The position numbers and the translations under genes are program-made. A stretch of 64,000 nucleotides of DNA. It comes from Massilia sp. MS-15 (GTDB taxonomy: Bacteria > Pseudomonadota > Gammaproteobacteria > Burkholderiales > Burkholderiaceae_D). Below, one piece after another: positions 39,412 through 49,303 of this stretch (position 1 is the first letter of the stretch; each line of letters opens with the position of its first letter). Under the pieces are notes generated by a model. That model was not told where the DNA came from and ran no database searches. It worked only from the letters and a program-made list of their open reading frames with translations. The stretch covers positions 62,001 through 126,000 of the forward strand of contig NZ_JAIWIA010000036.1 in NCBI RefSeq assembly GCF_020176695.1, written 5' to 3'.

Positions 39412-41277
39412 CTAGCTGTCCAGGTGCGAGATCAGGAGCCGGCCCTGGGCGTCGCCGGCCTGCTCCTGTGCCCCATCCTGGGCCTGGTTGCCAAGCGAGA
39501 TCCCGACCGACATGATGTCGATCAGCAGCAGCTGCAGGATGCGCGAGATCATCGACAGGAAGGTGGTGCTGTCTTCGCTGTGGTCGACCGCCAGGCAGAC
39601 CGTCGCCTTCCTCGCCAGCTGCGACTTGCTGGTGGTGATGGCGATGACGTCGGCGCCGGCCGCGCGCGCGGTGTCCACCGCGGCCAGCAGGTCCGGCAGC
39701 TGGCCGGCGGTGGAGATCGCGATCACCACGTCGCCCGGTCCCAGCAGGCCGGCGGCCAGCGTGAACAGGTGCGAGTCGCCGTACAGGGCGGCCGGGATGC
39801 GGAAGCGGAAGAACTTGTGCTGCCCGTCCAGCGCCACCGCGCGCGCATTGCCCATCGCGTAGAACTCGACGCGGCGTGCGCGCCGCAGCAGTTCGATGGC
39901 GCGGTCGATCGCGTGCACGTCGAGCTGGTCGCGGAACTTCAGGATCGCCGACACCGTGTTGTCGATCACCTTGGCCGACAGGTCGTGGGTGCTGTCGCTC
40001 ATGCGCACCTGGCTGTGGCGCACCGGAATCGCACCGGTCAGGCTGCCGGCGAACTTCAGCTTGAATTCGGCCAGGCCCTGGAAGCCGAGCGAGCGGCAGA
40101 AGCGGATCACGGTCGGCTGGCTGACGTCGGCCAGGCGCGCGATTTCCGCGATCGGCTCGGACAGCACCTTGCGCGGATGCTCCAGCACCAGGGCGGCCAC
40201 GCGCTGCTCGGCCGGCGACAGTTCGTGGCGCAGCTGCTGCACCCGGTCCATCAGGGTATTCGCGCCGCTGCGTCCGCGCAGGTGCTCGGACAGGATCCGC
40301 GCCACGCCGTACAGGGCCGGATTCGGCGTCATGATCACGTAGGTGGGAATCTGCGCGATGTACTCGGTGAAGCGGCCCTTGGCTTCGAAGCGCGCGCGGA
40401 AGGGCGAGGTGGCGAACCATTCGGCGATGCGCGGCACGATGCCGCCGCCGATGAAGATGCCCCCAAAGGCGCCCAGCGTCACCGCCAGGTTGGCGGCCGC
40501 GCCGCCCAGCATGCCGGCGAAGGTTTCCAGGGTCTCGAGGCAGAGCGCGTCGTGCTCGTCCAGCGCGCCGCTCACGATGTCGGCCGCGCTGCGCGGCGCC
40601 ACCTGCCCCCCTTTGCCGTGCGCCAGCGCGCGGTACATCAGTTCGATGCCGGGGCCGGAGATCAGGCGCTCGTTCGACACGTGCGGCCATTCCTTCCACG
40701 CGTACTGCAGGATCGCGAATTCGCGTTCGTCGGCCGGCGCGAAGTTCACGTGGCCGCCTTCGCTGCCCAGCGTGACGAAGCCGTCGATGGTCGGGATCAC
40801 GCCAGACACGCCCAGGCCCGTGCCCGGGCCGAGCACGCCGGCCACCGCATGGCTCTGCGGCGCGCCGCCGCCCACTTGCAGCAGGTCCTTCGGCGCGAAG
40901 CCGGGCAGCGCCATCGCCAGCGCCGTGAAGTCGTTCACCATCAGCAGCGTGGACAGGCCGAGCGTGCGGCGCAGCTCGTCGGTGGAGAAGGTCCAGTCGC
41001 GGTTGGTCATACGGATGGTGTCGCCGCTGATCGGATTGGCCAGCGCGAAGGCCGCGTGGTTGATCCGTACATTGCCGACCTGGGCGAGGTAGGCGTGCAG
41101 CAGCGGCACGATGCCGGTGTAGTCGTCGCACAGCAGCACCGCCACCTGGCGCAGCACGCCGGGCGCGGTTTCCAGGCCGAAGCGCGCATGGGTGGCGCCG
41201 ATGTCGGCAAGCAGGCGCGGGCCGTCGGCGAAGGCGGCGCGGGTGGGTTTCAGGTCGGTATCGGGTTCAACGGTCAT
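39412..41277 (-). CDS. fused glucokinase and RpiR-family transcriptional regulator
   Basis: This is a 621-residue two-domain protein. Residues 15-340 are a bacterial glucokinase (LLADIGATHARFGLE, VNDFTALAMA, LGPGTGLGVSG) that makes glucose 6-phosphate. Residues 350-425 are an RpiR helix-turn-helix (EIARLADVSQPTVIRFCRSL), and residues 460-590 are a SIS sugar-phosphate-binding domain (AMGNARAVALDGQHKFF, then AISTAGQLPDLLAAV). The regulator half could sense the kinase product. Such fusions are known in Burkholderiales. The ATG at 41277 gives MTVEPDTD. It stands upstream of TonB and downstream of the amylase gene on the same strand. Confidence 0.93.
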   Translation of the reverse strand: MTVEPDTDLKPTRAAFADGPRLLADIGATHARFGLETAPGVLRQVAVLLCDDYTGIVPLLHAYLAQVGNVRINHAAFALANPISGDTIRMTNRDWTFSTDELRRTLGLSTLLMVNDFTALAMALPGFAPKDLLQVGGGAPQSHAVAGVLGPGTGLGVSGVIPTIDGFVTLGSEGGHVNFAPADEREFAILQYAWKEWPHVSNERLISGPGIELMYRALAHGKGGQVAPRSAADIVSGALDEHDALCLETLETFAGMLGGAAANLAVTLGAFGGIFIGGGIVPRIAEWFATSPFRARFEAKGRFTEYIAQIPTYVIMTPNPALYGVARILSEHLRGRSGANTLMDRVQQLRHELSPAEQRVAALVLEHPRKVLSEPIAEIARLADVSQPTVIRFCRSLGFQGLAEFKLKFAGSLTGAIPVRHSQVRMSDSTHDLSAKVIDNTVSAILKFRDQLDVHAIDRAIELLRRARRVEFYAMGNARAVALDGQHKFFRFRIPAALYGDSHLFTLAAGLLGPGDVVIAISTAGQLPDLLAAVDTARAAGADVIAITTSKSQLARKATVCLAVDHSEDSTTFLSMISRILQLLLIDIMSVGISLGNQAQDGAQEQAGDAQGRLLISHLDS

Positions 41278-41409
41278 CGTGGTCCAATTCGGGTGGGACT
41301 GCCGTCCCGGATCGCACAAGCATACCATTGAACGAATGGCAAAAAAATGCCTGCGACCCGGTCTTCCAGCGCGTCTTTCAGTCGAGGTTCAGTCGTGTTC
41401 CAGTCAGTT

Positions 41410-43119
41410 TCAATCCTGGGCGATCAGGGCCACCGGTGCGGCCTCAGGGAACTGCACCTTGCCGTCCTTGACCACCGCCGTGCCGCCCGTATACCAGTCG
41501 CGCACGGTCTGGCCGTCGTGGAACACGCCGGCCACCGTCACCGGCACCGCCCGCTCGCGCGGCAGGTCGAGCGCGACCACCACGCGGTCGCTGGCGCCAT
41601 CCTTGTGCCAGCTACGCTTGAAGGTATAGGGGTTCGCCGCCAGCATCTGGTGCGTGCCCGCCCCTACCGCCGGATGGGCGGCGCGGAAGCGACCCAGCCT
41701 GGCCCAGTGCTCGCGCACCTCGCCTACCCGGTAGCTGCCGCGCGACGCATTGGCCGCCAGCTCGTCCCAGTTCATATAGGAGCGCAGCGTGGCGTCGCCC
41801 TGGGCGCCTTCCACCTTGAGCAGGCGCGCGGTCTCGTCGCCGTAGTAGATCTGGGCCGCGCCCGGTGCCAGCATCAGCTTGTTGGCCGACTCGAACGGCC
41901 GCTGGCGCAGCGGGTCGTAGGGGCCGCCATCGTCGTGCGAGCTGATGTAGTTGAGCACCGAATAGCCCTTCAGCGGACCGTGCAGCGCTGCCGCATAGCT
42001 GGAGAACAGCGCCTCGTAGCCCTGGGCCGCATCCGACTTCATGCTGAAGTTGATCATGCTGTCGAAGCCCTGCGCCAGCCAGTCCACTTCGACGCCGCCG
42101 CCCATGTCGAAGCGGTGGCCGTGCCGGATCGAATAGTTATAGACTTCCGAGACCATGTAGAAAGGCAGGTCGCCGAGGCGCTTGTCCGGGTTGGCGCGCT
42201 TCCACTCCTCATAGGCCAGGCTGGCCTCCTGCTTGAGTTCCTTCCACAGGCCAGGCTCGGTGTGCTTGACGGTGTCGGCGCGGAAGCCGTCCACGCCGTA
42301 CTTGCGGATCCAGTCGGTATGCCACTTGATCAGGTAGTAGCGCGGCGCGCGCGGGTAACCGGTGCGCTTGAAGAACGCGTCCAGCTCCTTCACCTCGCGC
42401 TCGTAGCGCCCTTCGCGCTTCCACTTCGCCACCAACTGCGGCGGCAGCGCCACGCTGGCGCGGCTGGCGGTGAGGAAGTCCGGCAGGTTGTCCACCAGGG
42501 TGCAGTCGACCGTGGTCGGAGCATCCTTGTAGGTGCAGGTCGGGCCGGTGCGCACCCAGTCCGATGGCCATACCGGGTCTTGCCCGGTCACCGGTCCGGT
42601 GTGGTTCATCACCACGTCGAGGATCACGCGGATGCCGTGGGCGTGGGCAGTGTCGACCAGCTCGCGATAGTCCCGCTCGCTGCCCAGGTTGGCGTCCACC
42701 GCCGTGAAGTCGCGCGCCCAGTAGCCATGGAAGCCGTACGACTTGCCGGTGCCCTCATCGGTCGAGCCATGGATCTGTTCGACCGGTGGCGTGAGCCAGA
42801 TCGCATCCACGCCGAGTTCCTTGAAGTAGCCCTCGCGGATCTTCGCGGTGACGCCTTTCAGGTCGCCGCCCATGAAGCCGCGCAGCGTGGCCGCATCCGC
42901 CTTGCGCCCGTAGGCCAGGTCGTTGCCGCGGTCGCCGTTGTGGAAGCGGTCCGTGAGCAGGAAATACACGACGGCGTTCTCCCACAGGAAGGGCTTGGCG
43001 GCTTGCCGGCCGGCCTGGCCGGCCGCGCTGGATGCGGGCTGGCTGGAGGTCTGCGCGGCAGCGCCGGCACTGGCGCCGAGGGCAAGCAGCAGGGAGGCGG
43101 CAAGGACGGATGGTTTCAT
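41410..43119 (-). CDS. secreted alpha-amylase family enzyme, GH13
   Basis: This is a 569-residue exported GH13 enzyme. A signal peptide (KPSVLAASLLLALGASAGAA) precedes a short Gly/Ala linker. The catalytic domain has VVYFLLTDRFHNGD at the first strand, VILDVVMNHTG, GFRADTVKH (Asp), MVSEVYNY (Glu) and ISSHDDGG. The layout resembles periplasmic MalS-type amylases or maltodextrinases. It should cut longer dextrins before import. It lies 28 bp upstream of the pgm stop and is in the same direction as pgm, so both may be one transcript. Confidence 0.92.
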   Translation of the reverse strand: MKPSVLAASLLLALGASAGAAAQTSSQPASSAAGQAGRQAAKPFLWENAVVYFLLTDRFHNGDRGNDLAYGRKADAATLRGFMGGDLKGVTAKIREGYFKELGVDAIWLTPPVEQIHGSTDEGTGKSYGFHGYWARDFTAVDANLGSERDYRELVDTAHAHGIRVILDVVMNHTGPVTGQDPVWPSDWVRTGPTCTYKDAPTTVDCTLVDNLPDFLTASRASVALPPQLVAKWKREGRYEREVKELDAFFKRTGYPRAPRYYLIKWHTDWIRKYGVDGFRADTVKHTEPGLWKELKQEASLAYEEWKRANPDKRLGDLPFYMVSEVYNYSIRHGHRFDMGGGVEVDWLAQGFDSMINFSMKSDAAQGYEALFSSYAAALHGPLKGYSVLNYISSHDDGGPYDPLRQRPFESANKLMLAPGAAQIYYGDETARLLKVEGAQGDATLRSYMNWDELAANASRGSYRVGEVREHWARLGRFRAAHPAVGAGTHQMLAANPYTFKRSWHKDGASDRVVVALDLPRERAVPVTVAGVFHDGQTVRDWYTGGTAVVKDGKVQFPEAAPVALIAQD

Positions 43120-43147
43120 GCGGGTTCCTGTGGTGGCGGTGGGGGTT

Positions 43148-44830
<1,683 letters not shown>

Positions 44831-44881
44831 TCACGATACGACAGGCGCGTAATCACTGGCGCGCGCGCTCTGGCCAGGAAA

Positions 44882-46216
44882 TCAGGCCGACTTCACCGGC
44901 GCGGCGCGGTCGCTGACGAACAGGGTCAGCACCGCCGCCAGCAGCATCGAGGCCCCGCCCAGCACCAGTGTCAGCACGGTGTGGCCGCCGAAGAAGTGGC
45001 GGGTCACGCCGCCCAGCAGCAGGCCGCTGCAGATCTGCGGGATCACGACGAAGAAGTTGAACAGGCCCATGAAGTAGCCCATGCGCCTGGCCGGCAGCGA
45101 ACCGGCCAGGATCGCGTAGGGCATGGTCAGGATCGAGGCCCAGGCCAGACCGACGCCGATCATCGGCAGCATCAGCATGTTGCGCTCGGTGATGAAGTAG
45201 ATGCTGGCCAGGCTCAGGCCGCCGATCGCGAGGCAGGTCGCATGCACGGTCTTGCGGGAAGTCGCGCGCGCAAACACCGGCAGGATGAAGGCGGCCAGCG
45301 CCGACACGCCGCTGTACACGGCGAACATGATGCCGACGAAGCTGCCGGCGGCCTGGAACTCCGACGACTGGGCGTCGACCGTGCCGTAGACGTTGTCGGC
45401 GATCGCCGACCCGGTATAGATCCACATCGCGAACAGCGCGATCCAGGTGAAGAACTGCACGAAGGCCAGCTGCACCATGGTCTTCGGCATCTTGCCGAAG
45501 CCGCCGAGGATTTCGCGCAGGGCCACGCCCAGGCTGCGCGCCCGCTGGCGCTCGGCCTTGAAGGCTTCCATGTCGGGTGGCGGCAGTTCGTCGGCGCTGA
45601 CCACGGTCCAGAGCACGGCCAGGAAGAAGATCGCGCCGCCGGCGTAGAAGGAATAGCGCACGGTGTCCGGCACCATCCCGCCCACCGCTTCGTTGGACAC
45701 GCCCATCGCTTCGAAGAAGGTCGGCAGCAGCGAAGCGATCACCGCGCCGCAGCCGATGAAGAAGGTCTGCATCGCATAGCCCGCGGTCTGCTGCGAGGCG
45801 TCCAGCTTGTCGCCCACGAAGGCGCGGAACGGCTCCATCGACACGTTGATGGCGGCGTCCATCAGCCACAGCACCGCCACCGCCATCCACAGGGCGGCGG
45901 AGTTCGGCATCAGGAACAGGGCGATCGCGGCCAGCACGGCGCCGATGAAGAAGAACGGACGGCGCCGGCCCCATTTCGGGTGCCAGGTATTGTCGCTCAG
46001 GTAGCCGATCACCGGCTGCACCAGCAGGCCCGTGACGGGCGCGGCGAGCCAGAACAGGGCCAGGTTGTCGGGATCGGCGCCCAGCGTCGAGAAGATCCGG
46101 CTGGTGTTGGCGTTCTGCAGTGCGAAGCCGAACTGGATGCCGAAGAAGCCGAAGCTCATGTTCCAGAGCTGCCAGAACGACAGGCGCGGCTTGAGCACGC
46201 CAGTTTGCATATCCAT
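44882..46216 (-). CDS. GPH/SUT-type sugar:cation symporter (MFS)
   Basis: This 444-residue inner-membrane transporter has 12 helices. The early segment LSFWQLWNMSFGFFGIQFGF and the loop DNTWHPKWGRRRPFFFIGA are typical of the sucrose/maltose transporter group found in maltose loci of Caulobacter and Xanthomonas. It likely imports maltose or maltodextrins. The ATG at 46216 was chosen because TGGGGACATC precedes it; upstream in-frame starts read into the promoter. Confidence 0.9.
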   Translation of the reverse strand: MDMQTGVLKPRLSFWQLWNMSFGFFGIQFGFALQNANTSRIFSTLGADPDNLALFWLAAPVTGLLVQPVIGYLSDNTWHPKWGRRRPFFFIGAVLAAIALFLMPNSAALWMAVAVLWLMDAAINVSMEPFRAFVGDKLDASQQTAGYAMQTFFIGCGAVIASLLPTFFEAMGVSNEAVGGMVPDTVRYSFYAGGAIFFLAVLWTVVSADELPPPDMEAFKAERQRARSLGVALREILGGFGKMPKTMVQLAFVQFFTWIALFAMWIYTGSAIADNVYGTVDAQSSEFQAAGSFVGIMFAVYSGVSALAAFILPVFARATSRKTVHATCLAIGGLSLASIYFITERNMLMLPMIGVGLAWASILTMPYAILAGSLPARRMGYFMGLFNFFVVIPQICSGLLLGGVTRHFFGGHTVLTLVLGGASMLLAAVLTLFVSDRAAPVKSA

Positions 46217-46299
46217 GATGTCCCCAAAATGGCCCGGACCTGGCGGGCTCTCGTGTGATGCGGGCAGCGCGAATGCGGCTAGCCCACCGTAGCTGTAGC

Positions 46300-46328
46300 A
46301 AAATAACATGGCGATTTCTGGGTGTCAA
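46300..46328 (-). promoter_or_regulatory. putative sigma-70 promoter of the sugar transporter gene
   Basis: On the minus strand a perfect TTGACA (46323-46328) and TATTTT (46300-46305) are 17 bp apart, 84 bp before the start codon. It is one of the better promoters in the locus. Confidence 0.6.
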
Positions 46329-46421
46329 TCACGGCACCGCCATAGTAGAATCCCCACAACAAACCCGCCCTAACCTAGGACGCTGTAGTTAAACAACACA
46401 AGAAACGCCAGGAGCCACCCG

Positions 46422-47291
46422 ATGCCCGCTCTTCACCGCGCCGCCCTTTCCATCCTGCTGGGCACCATGCTGTGCGCACCCGCCCTTGCCGCCGGCGAGC
46501 CGGCCATCGCTGCCAAGGCCTCGACCGCCCTGCCCGGCGTCAGCCTGCTGGGTGACCCGGTCGCGATGCCGGGCCTGGAACGCAAGCGCCAGCTGCGCTT
46601 GTACCTGCCGCCCGGCTATGCGAGTTCCGGCAAGCGCTACCCCGTACTGTACATGCATGACGGCCAAAACCTGTTCGACGTGGCGAGCGCCTTCTCTGGC
46701 GAATGGCGGGTGGACGAAACGCTCGACGCGCTAGCGCGCGAAGGCAGGCTGGAACTTATCGTGGTCGGCATCGACAATGGCGGCGACAAGCGCCTGACGG
46801 AGCTGAACGCCTGGGACCACGAACAGTTCGGCAAGGGTGAAGGCCGGGCCTATACCGACTTCATCGTCAACACGGTCAAGCCGATGATCGACCGCCAGTA
46901 CCGCACCCTGCCCGGCCGCGCGCATACGGCGATCATGGGCAGCTCGATGGGCGGGCTGGCCTCGCATTACGCGCTGGTGCAGTATCCGGAAGTATTCGGC
47001 AAGGCGGGCGTGTTTTCTCCGGCCTACTGGACTGCGCAGCCGGTGTTCGGCTTCGTGAGCGGCAAGCCGGTGCCGAAGGACGCGCGCCTGTACCTCTTGA
47101 TGGGCGGGAAGGAAGGCGCGCAGATGAATGCGGACGTCCAGCGCATGGCGCAGGTGATCAGGCAGACCGGACATCCGGCCGGGAATACGGTGCTCAAGAG
47201 CGTGCCGGGGGCGGAGCACAACGAGGCGTTCTGGTCGGGGGAATTGCGGGAAGCCCTGCTGTGGATGTTCGCGGCCGGCGAGTCCAGGTAG
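46422..47291 (+). CDS. secreted alpha/beta-hydrolase (esterase, IroE/Fes-like)
   Basis: This is a 289-residue exported hydrolase. The signal peptide (LHRAALSILLGTMLCAPALA) ends near AAGEP. The nucleophile is in MGSSMGG and the likely catalytic His in VPGAEHNEAFW. The YLPPGYASSGKRYPVLYMHD segment is typical of the putative esterase (PF00756) group. The group acts on esters of siderophores, sugars or xylan. It is divergent from the sugar transporter and at the edge of the maltodextrin locus. Confidence 0.9.
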   Translation: MPALHRAALSILLGTMLCAPALAAGEPAIAAKASTALPGVSLLGDPVAMPGLERKRQLRLYLPPGYASSGKRYPVLYMHDGQNLFDVASAFSGEWRVDETLDALAREGRLELIVVGIDNGGDKRLTELNAWDHEQFGKGEGRAYTDFIVNTVKPMIDRQYRTLPGRAHTAIMGSSMGGLASHYALVQYPEVFGKAGVFSPAYWTAQPVFGFVSGKPVPKDARLYLLMGGKEGAQMNADVQRMAQVIRQTGHPAGNTVLKSVPGAEHNEAFWSGELREALLWMFAAGESR

Positions 47292-47320
47292 GGCCGTTCG
47301 TTCATCCGGAAGCTGAACGC

Positions 47321-47347
47321 GTGGGCGGGAAGACCCGCCCACCCTAC
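47321..47347. repeat. dispersed structured repeat, copy 3 (right arm only)
   Basis: Only the right-hand part of the element is present: GTGGGCGGG-AAGA-CCCGCCCAC, then CCTAC. It lies in the gap between the convergent esterase and helicase genes. In this position the hairpin could also end transcription. Confidence 0.7.
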
Positions 47348-47355
47348 GACATGCC

Positions 47356-49152
47356 TCAGCCTTTGCGGTGCGGCTTCTTGGTGCCGGCCTTCGTAAAGCT
47401 CTTCTTCTTCGGCGCCGTGACGATCGGCGCTTCCACGCCGTCGCGCGTCATGTTCAGCTGCTGGCCCGCGACCCACACCGTGCGCAGGTGGTCGATCAGT
47501 TCCGGCGTCATGTCGTCCGGCAGGTCGATGGTGCTGTAGTCGTCGTAGATCTCGATGCGGCCCATGTACTTGGCCGGCATGTCGGCTTCGTTGGCGATCG
47601 CACCGACGATGTTGCCCGGCTTGACGCCATGCTGGTGGCCGACCTCGATGCGGAACGTGGCCATGCCCGGTTCCGCTTCGCGCACCACGCGCTCCTTCTT
47701 GAAGGCCGGCTCACGTGGCTCACGTGGCTCACGGGGCGCCCGCGGCGCCCGCTCTTCCCAGGCGTCCTGCACGCGCGGCACGAAGTCGGCGCGCTCGGGC
47801 CTGGCCTCGCGGTCGGGCTTTTCCAGCAGCAGCGGCTGGTCGCCGCGCGCCAGCTTGGCCAGGGCGGCGGCAATGTCCACTGCCGGCACGTTCTGCTCGC
47901 GCTCGTACTCTTCCACCAGCGAACGGAACATCTCCAGGCCGCCTTCGGCCAGGGTGGCCGCGATCTGCTCCTTGAAGCGGGCAATGCGGACTTCGTTCAC
48001 CGCCTTCACGGTCGGCAGCTGCAGCGGCGCCACCGGCTGGCGCGTGGCGCGCTCGATCGCCTTCAGCAAACCGCGCTCGCGCGGGGTGATGAACAGGATC
48101 GCTTCGCCGCTGCGGCCGGCGCGGCCGGTGCGGCCGATACGGTGGGTATAGCTTTCCGGGTCGGACGGCACGTCGTAGTTGATCACGTGGCTGATACGGT
48201 CGACGTCCAGGCCGCGGGCGGCGACGTCGGTCGCCACCAGGATGTCGATCTTGCCGCTCTTGAGCTGCTCGATGGTGCGCTCGCGCGCCTGCTGGGCCAT
48301 GTCGCCATTGATGGCGACGGCTGCGAAGCCGCGCGCCTGCAGCCTGGTCGCCAGCTCCTCGGTACCCAGCTTGGTGCGGGCGAAGATGATCATGCCGTCG
48401 AACGGCTCGGCTTCCAGGATGCGGGTCAGCGCATCGAGCTTCTGCATGCCCGCCACCAGCCAGTAGCGCTGGGTGATGTTGGCGGCGGTGCCGGTCTTGG
48501 CCGCCACCGTGACTTCCTGCGGGTCGCGCAGGTAGGTCTTGGCGATGCGCTTGATGGCCGGCGGCATGGTGGCCGAGAACAGCGTGGTCTGGCGCTCGGG
48601 CGGGGTCTGCTGCAGGATGTGCTCGACGTCGTCGATGAAGCCCATGCGCAGCATCTCGTCCGCTTCGTCCAGCACCAGGGTTTTCAGCTGCGACAGGTCG
48701 AGCGAACCCTTTTCGATATGGTCGATCACGCGGCCGGGGGTCGCCACCACCACGTGCACGCCGCGGCGCAGTGCCGACAGCTGTGGTCCGTAGCTCTGGC
48801 CGCCGTAGATCGGCAGCACGTGGAAACCCTTGATGTGGGCGGCGTAGGTCTGGAAGGCTTCCGCCACCTGGATCGCCAGTTCGCGCGTCGGCGCCAGCAC
48901 CAGCGCCTGCGGCGTGGCCTGCTTGATGTCGATGCGCGACAGGATCGGCAGGGCGAAAGCGGCGGTCTTGCCGGTGCCGGTCTGGGCCTGCCCGAGCACA
49001 TCGCGGTTGGCCAGCAGCAGCGGAATGGTCGCGGCCTGGATCGGCGACGGCGTTTCATAACCGACTTCCTTCAGCGCCTTGAGGACGGGCGCGGAAATGT
49101 CGAGGTCGGCGAACGACGGGATAGGGGTGTCAGACATGGGGGAGATGCTCAT
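47356..49152 (-). CDS. DEAD-box ATP-dependent RNA helicase with DbpA-type C-terminal domain
   Basis: This is a 598-residue DeaD/CsdA-like helicase. All core motifs are present: AQTGTGKT, PTRELA, DEAD in LVLDEADEMLRMGF, FSATMPP, and HRIGRTGRAG. Residues 440-500 are charged and disordered. The DbpA RNA-binding domain follows (TFRIEVGHQHGVKPGNIVGA), then a basic tail rich in Lys. Such proteins remodel RNA in ribosome assembly and cold growth. The start may instead be the ATG at 49137 (MSDTPIPS); neither has a clear ribosome site. Confidence 0.94.
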   Translation of the reverse strand: MSISPMSDTPIPSFADLDISAPVLKALKEVGYETPSPIQAATIPLLLANRDVLGQAQTGTGKTAAFALPILSRIDIKQATPQALVLAPTRELAIQVAEAFQTYAAHIKGFHVLPIYGGQSYGPQLSALRRGVHVVVATPGRVIDHIEKGSLDLSQLKTLVLDEADEMLRMGFIDDVEHILQQTPPERQTTLFSATMPPAIKRIAKTYLRDPQEVTVAAKTGTAANITQRYWLVAGMQKLDALTRILEAEPFDGMIIFARTKLGTEELATRLQARGFAAVAINGDMAQQARERTIEQLKSGKIDILVATDVAARGLDVDRISHVINYDVPSDPESYTHRIGRTGRAGRSGEAILFITPRERGLLKAIERATRQPVAPLQLPTVKAVNEVRIARFKEQIAATLAEGGLEMFRSLVEEYEREQNVPAVDIAAALAKLARGDQPLLLEKPDREARPERADFVPRVQDAWEERAPRAPREPREPREPAFKKERVVREAEPGMATFRIEVGHQHGVKPGNIVGAIANEADMPAKYMGRIEIYDDYSTIDLPDDMTPELIDHLRTVWVAGQQLNMTRDGVEAPIVTAPKKKSFTKAGTKKPHRKG

Positions 49153-49226
49153 AAAGTAAGTGCGAAGGCGCCAGTTTACACTGTCGCCCGGAAGCCCGGC
49201 GCAAACTGCCGGACATTGTCATGCGG

Positions 49227-49268
49227 TAAAAAAGAAAAAGCCCTTGCAGGCATCGCTGCCTGCAAGGG
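49227..49268 (-). terminator. rho-independent terminator of the TonB-dependent receptor gene
   Basis: On the minus strand a perfect 12-bp stem CCCTTGCAGGCA/TGCCTGCAAGGG with a 4-nt loop is followed by CTTTTTCTTTTTT. It lies about 36 bp after the receptor stop codon and shields the helicase gene. Confidence 0.92.
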
Positions 49269-49303
49269 TTGCGGTGCGCCCCGGAAGGGGCGGCTGGTAC
49301 TGC

